Source: JADJLQ01 sp034439915
Lineage (GTDB): Bacteria > Bacteroidota > Bacteroidia > Chitinophagales > Saprospiraceae
Direction: 5' to 3'
Assembly (NCBI GenBank): GCA_034439915.1
Contig: JAWXBI010000007.1
Coordinates: forward strand, 1-28,073
DNA: 28,073 nt
In this document: positions 24,190 through 28,073 of the stretch, piece after piece
Numbering within the stretch: the stretch's first letter is position 1
Layout of the letters: the number at the start of each line of letters is the position of its first letter
Notes under the pieces: generated by a model
What the model saw: the letters and a program-made list of their open reading frames with translations, nothing else
Told to the model about the DNA's origin: nothing
Databases searched by the model: none
Made by a program: the position numbers and the translations under genes

Positions 24190-25827
24190 TTACATCATCC
24201 CGTCCATGCCACCACCACCATGTGAGTGGCCATGAGATCCTTCTTTATCTTTAGGTTTGTCATTGACTACACATTCGGTAGTCAAGATCATACCAGCGAT
24301 AGAAGCTGCATTTTCAACTGCAATACGGGTAACTTTGGTCGGATCGATTACACCGGCTTTTTTCAGATCTTCATACACATCGGTACGAGCATTATATCCA
24401 ATAGCGCCTTTGCTGGACAATACTTTCTGAAATACAACGCTGCCTTCAACACCAGCATTTTCTGCAATGATCCTCAACGGAGCTTCCATCGCTTTTTTGA
24501 CGATTTGAATCCCGATGGTTTCATCTTCATTTAGACCTTTCAGTTTATCCAAAGTGGAGATGGTACGCACTAAAGCTACTCCACCACCTGCTACGATACC
24601 TTCTTCAATAGCAGCTCTGGTCGCATGTAAAGCATCATCTACCCGGTCTTTTTTCTCTTTCATTTCGGTTTCTGTAGCAGCACCTATATACAGCACAGCC
24701 ACACCACCGGATAATTTAGCCAAACGTTCCTGTAATTTTTCTTTATCGTAATCAGATGTGGTGGTTTCGATTTGTTGTTTGATCTGATTGATGCGCGCCT
24801 GGATCATTTTATTGTCCCCGCGACCATTGACTATAGTAGTATTGTCTTTGTCAACCGTGATTTTTTCGGCCTGACCTAATAAGTCCAATTCAACATTTTC
24901 AATTTTATATCCTTTTTCTTCAGAAATTACGGTTCCACCGGTCAGGATAGCAATATCCTCCAACATAGCTTTGCGCCGATCTCCGAATCCCGGAGCTTTT
25001 ACAGCTACAACTTTCAGATTGGCACGGAGGCGGTTAACCACCAATACTCCTAAAGCCTGGCTTTCCATGTCTTCTGCAATCAATAGGATGGGGCGCCCGG
25101 TGGCGATGACCTTTTCAAGTAAGGGTACAATCTCCTGCATATTGGAGACTTTTTTATCGTGAATAAGGATATAGGGGTTTTCATATTCTGCGGTCATATC
25201 CTCCGCATTGGTGACAAAATAAGGCGATAAATAGCCCCTGTCGAATTGCATACCTAATACTTCCAGCATGTAGGTATCTGTCCCTTTGGCTTCTTCCACA
25301 GTGATTACACCATCTTTGGATACCCGTTTCATAGCATCGGCAATCAACTTGCCTATTTCTTCGTCATTATTGGAAGAAATAGAGGCCACTTGCTGAATCT
25401 TATCAAAATCATCCCCGATTAATTCGGTTTGATTTTTTAATTCGGAAACGATATGTTTGACCCCTTTTTCAATCCCTCTTTTAAGGTCCATAGGGTTGGC
25501 ACCAGCCGCTACATATTTCATACCTGCGGTCACCATAGCCTGGGCCAATACCGTTGCGGTAGTGGTACCGTCACCAGCCAAATCGGCCGTCTTCGACGCA
25601 ACTTCTTTGAGCATCTGGGCTCCCATATTCATCACGGGATCTTCCAATTCCACTTCTTTGGCGACTGTAACTCCGTCCTTGGTGATTGTGGGGGCGCCAA
25701 AACTCTTTTGAATCACGACATTACGGCCCTTGGGTCCCAAGGTTACTTTTACCGCATTTGCCATTGCATCAATACCCGCTTTGAGTCTTTCCCGGGCTTC
25801 TGCATTAAAGCTTATTTGTTTAGCCAT
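24190..25827 (-). CDS. groEL: Chaperonin GroEL (60 kDa)
   Basis: 545 residues, standard length. It forms the double-heptamer ring that folds proteins with ATP and GroES. The N-terminus AKQISFNAEARERLKAGID, the nucleotide motif KVTLGPKGRNVV, the ATPase segment AGDGTTTATVLAQ (Asp about 87), and the flexible tail ending GGGMDGMM are all typical. The apical and equatorial regions show no gap. groES lies 48 bp upstream on the same strand, and a terminator follows, so this is the last gene of the cluster that begins with the sigma-54 activator. Confidence 0.98.
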   Translation of the reverse strand: MAKQISFNAEARERLKAGIDAMANAVKVTLGPKGRNVVIQKSFGAPTITKDGVTVAKEVELEDPVMNMGAQMLKEVASKTADLAGDGTTTATVLAQAMVTAGMKYVAAGANPMDLKRGIEKGVKHIVSELKNQTELIGDDFDKIQQVASISSNNDEEIGKLIADAMKRVSKDGVITVEEAKGTDTYMLEVLGMQFDRGYLSPYFVTNAEDMTAEYENPYILIHDKKVSNMQEIVPLLEKVIATGRPILLIAEDMESQALGVLVVNRLRANLKVVAVKAPGFGDRRKAMLEDIAILTGGTVISEEKGYKIENVELDLLGQAEKITVDKDNTTIVNGRGDNKMIQARINQIKQQIETTTSDYDKEKLQERLAKLSGGVAVLYIGAATETEMKEKKDRVDDALHATRAAIEEGIVAGGGVALVRTISTLDKLKGLNEDETIGIQIVKKAMEAPLRIIAENAGVEGSVVFQKVLSSKGAIGYNARTDVYEDLKKAGVIDPTKVTRIAVENAASIAGMILTTECVVNDKPKDKEGSHGHSHGGGGMDGMM

Positions 25828-25875
25828 TTTATATTAATTTTTTATCTGTTTAACAATGAATTTTCCTGGTGGTAT

Positions 25876-26139
25876 TTAAAGGACGACCAGGATGTCGTCT
25901 TCCCGCATAATAAGATAATCATGACCATCATGATTCAATTCCTGGCCTGAATATTTGCCATACAATACAACATCTCCTACGGCTACGGTCATTAGATTAC
26001 CGTCTTTACCCGGTCCCACCGCTACGACTTCGCCTCGCTGGGGCTTTTCTTTGGCAGTATCCGGAATGATGATTCCCCCTTTGGTTTTTTCTTCGGCTGG
26101 TGCCGGTTTTACGATAACTCTGTCATTGATAGGCTTCAT
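25876..26139 (-). CDS. groES: Co-chaperonin GroES
   Basis: 87 residues. It forms the heptameric lid on GroEL. The start MKPINDRVIVKPAPAEEKTKGGIIIPD contains the mobile loop (about 15-30), and the C-terminal half GEVVAVGPGK, VGDVVLYGKYSG and YLIMREDDILVVL is typical for the family. It is slightly shorter than the usual 94-97 residues, in a surface region rather than in the loop. A candidate sigma-54 element lies about 50 bp upstream (26189-26204); no CIRCE operator is visible. Confidence 0.97.
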   Translation of the reverse strand: MKPINDRVIVKPAPAEEKTKGGIIIPDTAKEKPQRGEVVAVGPGKDGNLMTVAVGDVVLYGKYSGQELNHDGHDYLIMREDDILVVL

Positions 26140-26188
26140 ATTTTTTTTAAATTTTATAAGTATTTAACAAATGATTTCACTTCACCTT

Positions 26189-26204
26189 AGCATTTAATGT
26201 GCCA
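26189..26204 (-). promoter_or_regulatory. Candidate sigma-54 (-24/-12) promoter of groESL
   Basis: The minus strand reads TGGCACATTAAATGCT. It matches TGGCAC-N5-TTGCW with one mismatch and has the exact GG-N10-GC spacing. The predicted transcript start would be near 26178, about 39 nt before the groES ATG. No exact TAnnTTTG -7 word is seen in the 26140-26318 gap. A sigma-54 activator gene heads the same cluster. Confidence 0.38.
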
Positions 26205-26318
26205 TCAAGAGGCTAACTGCCAAAATTTCAGGTATACATATAATTGAGACAATTTCATCCCAGGAATATTTTCGGAATGACATAAATGACTAAATAAAAC
26301 TGAAGAATTGGCAGGAAA

Positions 26319-26573
26319 TTATTGAGTGGGCGTGCCGACTTCGGGAGTACCGACAAACATCGCAGTCACAATACAAAGCACAAATAGGGCAGCTATTAGC
26401 CCCCACGTAAGCTTTTCAATAAAATCAGTAGACCGGGCAACACCGAACAGTTGGTTTGCTCCCTGACCTCCGAAAGTAGAATCAATACCACCTCCTTTGG
26501 GGTTCTGAATTAAGACTGCCAGGATCAAGAGGGCAGCTACAATGCCTATAAGAATTATAAGAAAGGTTATCAT
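26319..26573 (-). CDS. secG: Protein translocase subunit SecG
   Basis: 84 residues with two transmembrane helices (about 3-21 and 54-75) joined by the signature loop LIQNPKGGGIDSTFGGQGANQLFGVARSTD, of which NPKGGG and the Gly/Gln-rich part are conserved. It is the small inner-membrane subunit of SecYEG that assists the SecA cycle. The C-terminus is a short Pro/Thr tail. Its start overlaps the stop of the preceding TPR-like gene in ATGA (26570-26573), so they are translationally coupled. Confidence 0.93.
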   Translation of the reverse strand: MITFLIILIGIVAALLILAVLIQNPKGGGIDSTFGGQGANQLFGVARSTDFIEKLTWGLIAALFVLCIVTAMFVGTPEVGTPTQ

Positions 26574-27256
26574 ATTGAATTTTCAGCCTTTAATTTTTCA
26601 ATTTTGGCTGCGAAGATACCTCTTTTGTCCGGATATTCAAAGGATAGTTTCTCATAAATGGCAATTGCCTCCTGTAATTTGCCCTGGCTTACCCAAAGGT
26701 CGGCCAATCTTTCTGTTCCAAAATTGGGCTGGAGATCAATGCTTTCTTTAATAAGTATTTCCGTGGCCTTTAAATCAATTTCCGAAACCTGCGACGGAGC
26801 TGCACCGGGTGTTGCAAGGGTGGGAGGCAAGGAACTCAGAAACCGGATGAATTCGGATTCTTCATAAGGATAGAGTTGAAATTTAGATTCCGGAGCAAAC
26901 TGTTCCTCAACAGAGGCAACCTGTTCCTCAACAGAAAAGTTATCCGTAACAGAAACCTGCACGACCTCGGCCTCTTCTTGATTGACGGGTATCCCGGCAG
27001 GCAGATCAAAAACCGGTGGATTGAAAATGTGTTCACCCCCGGCCTGAAAGGCCTGATGGGATGCGAGTTCTAGCCGCTGATCCAAATTGAGGGCATTCCA
27101 GCCAGCACTGTTTTGCCCATTCCGTTTTTTTTCAAATAATAATTTGAGGGATTCCAGATAAGGGTACCGGAGCATGAGCTGGTTGATTTCATGGAGGGTC
27201 AACTGATCCAGGGTTTCCGGATGTTGTAAATGGTATAAAAGATCGTCAATGCTCAT
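26570..27256 (-). CDS. TPR-like hypothetical protein between lptE and secG
   Basis: 228 residues. The N-terminal half (about 1-75) is helical (IDDLLYHLQHPETLDQLTLHEINQ is its opening pattern). A linker rich in Glu/Val/Gln/Pro (about 90-150) follows. The C-terminus (about 165-228) has a tetratricopeptide-like pair of helices (RLADLWVSQGKLQEAIAIYE, then YPDKRGIFAAKIEKL). No signal peptide is seen, so a cytosolic scaffold is likely; the function is unknown. I use the ATG at 27256, which has GGAGG four bases before it. A TTG at 27295 is in frame, but a -7 word (27266-27273) lies between the two, which favours the ATG. Confidence 0.75.
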   Translation of the reverse strand: MSIDDLLYHLQHPETLDQLTLHEINQLMLRYPYLESLKLLFEKKRNGQNSAGWNALNLDQRLELASHQAFQAGGEHIFNPPVFDLPAGIPVNQEEAEVVQVSVTDNFSVEEQVASVEEQFAPESKFQLYPYEESEFIRFLSSLPPTLATPGAAPSQVSEIDLKATEILIKESIDLQPNFGTERLADLWVSQGKLQEAIAIYEKLSFEYPDKRGIFAAKIEKLKAENSI

Positions 27257-27265
27257 CGCCTCCTG

Positions 27266-27273
27266 CAAAAGTA
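27266..27273 (-). promoter_or_regulatory. Bacteroidota -7 element just before the TPR-like gene
   Basis: TACTTTTG on the minus strand, an exact TAnnTTTG, ending nine bases before the ATG at 27256. Transcripts from it would be nearly leaderless, with GGAGG at the very 5' end. It would allow the TPR, secG and groES/L genes to be expressed without lptE. Confidence 0.4.
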
Positions 27274-27281
27274 AATAAGCC

Positions 27282-27782
27282 CTACCAATCACCAAATGCT
27301 TTATTAAAAATATCCTCCACCAATTGATTATTGATTCGCTCCATCAACCCTTCCTGTATATCCAATAAATTGGTCCTGCCATCAAATTCCTGGAAATAGG
27401 TAAAGGACTGATTCCAGTTTTTAGTTTCGTCATGCCTGTTTTCAAATTCTACCTGGACACTGATGGTCAAACGGCTTAGCGCAGAAGTATTGTCCGCGGT
27501 TGGTGCTTGTGAAATCACATTAAAGTCCCGAATAGTGCCGGAAAAACTGATATCGGGATCCGTATCGGACAATTTCAAACGCGATTCCCTTCTGATTTTA
27601 TCTTTTAATTTTTCCGAAAAACTAACTGGCAGCGTAACGGGTCCATTGTCTGCACGGTTTTCAAACTGTACCACAAAAAAAGTAGTGATCAAAGGATCGA
27701 TGGATGTGCTTTTAAACGAATAACAACCTGTAGTCAGGACAACAAAAAACAAAAGCACTATGCGGTGTTTCATAGGGATCAT
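27282..27782 (-). CDS. lptE: LptE-family LPS assembly lipoprotein
   Basis: 166 residues. A lipoprotein signal (1-19, VLLFFVVLTTG) ends at Cys20. The mature part, with FKSTSIDPLITTFFVVQFEN, LKDKIRRESRLKLS, and SFSGTIRDFNVI, follows the LptE/YhcN-like pattern of a small alpha/beta outer-membrane lipoprotein that plugs LptD for LPS delivery. LptD is not in the window. The ATG directly follows the stop of the sigma-54 activator gene (TAAATG), implying coupling. An internal ATG at codon 4 is an equally good start. Confidence 0.82.
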   Translation of the reverse strand: MIPMKHRIVLLFFVVLTTGCYSFKSTSIDPLITTFFVVQFENRADNGPVTLPVSFSEKLKDKIRRESRLKLSDTDPDISFSGTIRDFNVISQAPTADNTSALSRLTISVQVEFENRHDETKNWNQSFTYFQEFDGRTNLLDIQEGLMERINNQLVEDIFNKAFGDW

Positions 27783-28073
27783 TTATTCATCCAGGTTATA
27801 TTGTTTGATTTTTCGGTATAACGTGCGTTCACTGATACCCAATTCCTTCGAAGCCTCTTTTCGTCTCCCCTTATGTTTACCCAGAGCCCGGCTGATCATA
27901 TCTTTCTCCATTTGTTCCAGAGACAGGGGTTCTTCCACTATAATGGATTTGGTACTTAAGACGTGTTTTGGATCGTGTTTATCAATGATTACCGGTCTGG
28001 GAATGGCTTGGACCAAATCACCATCCTGGTCCATCCGGCCAGGATTAGGATAACCTTTTTCGTTCCAGCCATG
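27783..28073 (-). CDS. Sigma-54-dependent activator, C-terminal part (partial)
   Basis: The last 96 residues of a protein whose N-terminus lies beyond the right edge. The end holds a Fis-type helix-turn-helix, ISRALGKHKGRRKEASKEL then GISERTLYRKIKQYNL, which is the DNA-binding domain of NtrC-like enhancer-binding proteins. The AAA+ domain and its GAFTGA loop are outside the window, so sigma-54 dependence is inferred from this HTH type and from the known order of this cluster in Bacteroidota. The linker (GRMDQDGDLVQAIPRPVIID) is consistent with the region between AAA+ and HTH. lptE follows immediately, so it heads the cluster and may regulate it. Confidence 0.8.
   Translation of the reverse strand, partial: HGWNEKGYPNPGRMDQDGDLVQAIPRPVIIDKHDPKHVLSTKSIIVEEPLSLEQMEKDMISRALGKHKGRRKEASKELGISERTLYRKIKQYNLDE

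Noticed and set aside
25453..25950. Plus-strand open frame of 165 codons
   Set aside because: Antisense shadow of groEL and groES, both unambiguous on the minus strand.
26140..26318. Possible CIRCE/HrcA operator before groES
   Set aside because: No TTAGCACTC with an inverted partner was found; only a TTAGCA fragment occurs, without the second arm.
1..28073. CRISPR arrays, rRNA genes, toxin-antitoxin or phage-defence islands
   Set aside because: None seen: the only regular direct repeat array is the 63-bp coding repeat, which has no spacers, and no defence-type protein motifs occur.

Overview
The window looks like a chromosomal segment of a Bacteroidota bacterium, most likely of the Saprospiria or a related class. 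Reasons: several genes have the Bacteroidota -7 promoter word TAnnTTTG close to the start codon; there is a TonB-dependent receptor with a carboxypeptidase-like N-terminal domain; a HU-CCDC81/SPOR envelope protein; an oxidoreductase with a twin-arginine-like leader; a long-tailed ribosomal protein S16; and the gene order sigma-54 activator, lptE, TPR protein, secG, groES, groEL. kdsA and lptE imply an LPS-type outer membrane. Taxonomy is inferred from content only. LEFT, ACCESSORY PART (1-4110): a minus-strand signalling cluster holds a two-domain KaiC-like ATPase, a 31-codon remnant of a CheB-type methylesterase, a stand-alone receiver protein, and the N-terminus of a protein (probably a sensor kinase) made of six 63-bp tandem repeats that runs off the left edge. 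No kaiA or kaiB is visible. Then come a large attC-like palindromic element, a second lone receiver gene, and the decayed C-terminal half of a tyrosine recombinase. This part looks rearranged: it has two pseudogene remnants and two long gene-poor stretches. MIDDLE, CORE PART (4114-20603, mostly plus strand): tRNA-Arg(CCT); an RsmB/NOP-type RNA cytosine methyltransferase; pyrG; a Gfo/Idh/MocA oxidoreductase whose start codon abuts a strong hairpin; a minus-strand membrane-anchored coiled-coil protein with its own terminator; an exonuclease-rpe-TonB receptor operon; rpsP with a terminator; an unknown 461-residue protein; and a run of an EI24 membrane protein, a HU-CCDC81/SPOR protein, kdsA, a COG2509 FAD protein and a DoxX-like protein. 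The envelope theme (Kdo synthesis, peptidoglycan-binding SPOR protein, PBP1C next door) is consistent along this run. RIGHT PART (20612-28073, mostly minus strand): pbpC, converging on the DoxX gene; an 88-bp MITE-like insertion flanked by 9-bp direct repeats; a small Cys-rich lipoprotein; a 500-bp gene-free stretch full of hairpins; and the minus-strand chain (cut by the right edge) sigma-54 activator C-terminus, lptE, TPR protein, secG, groES, groEL, closed by a terminator. A candidate sigma-54 -24/-12 element precedes groES, which would fit the activator encoded at the head of the same cluster. The strongest items for follow-up are the KaiC cluster with its CheB remnant and in-frame repeat array, the MITE-like element, the recombinase remnant with attC-like sequences, and the possible sigma-54 control of groESL.
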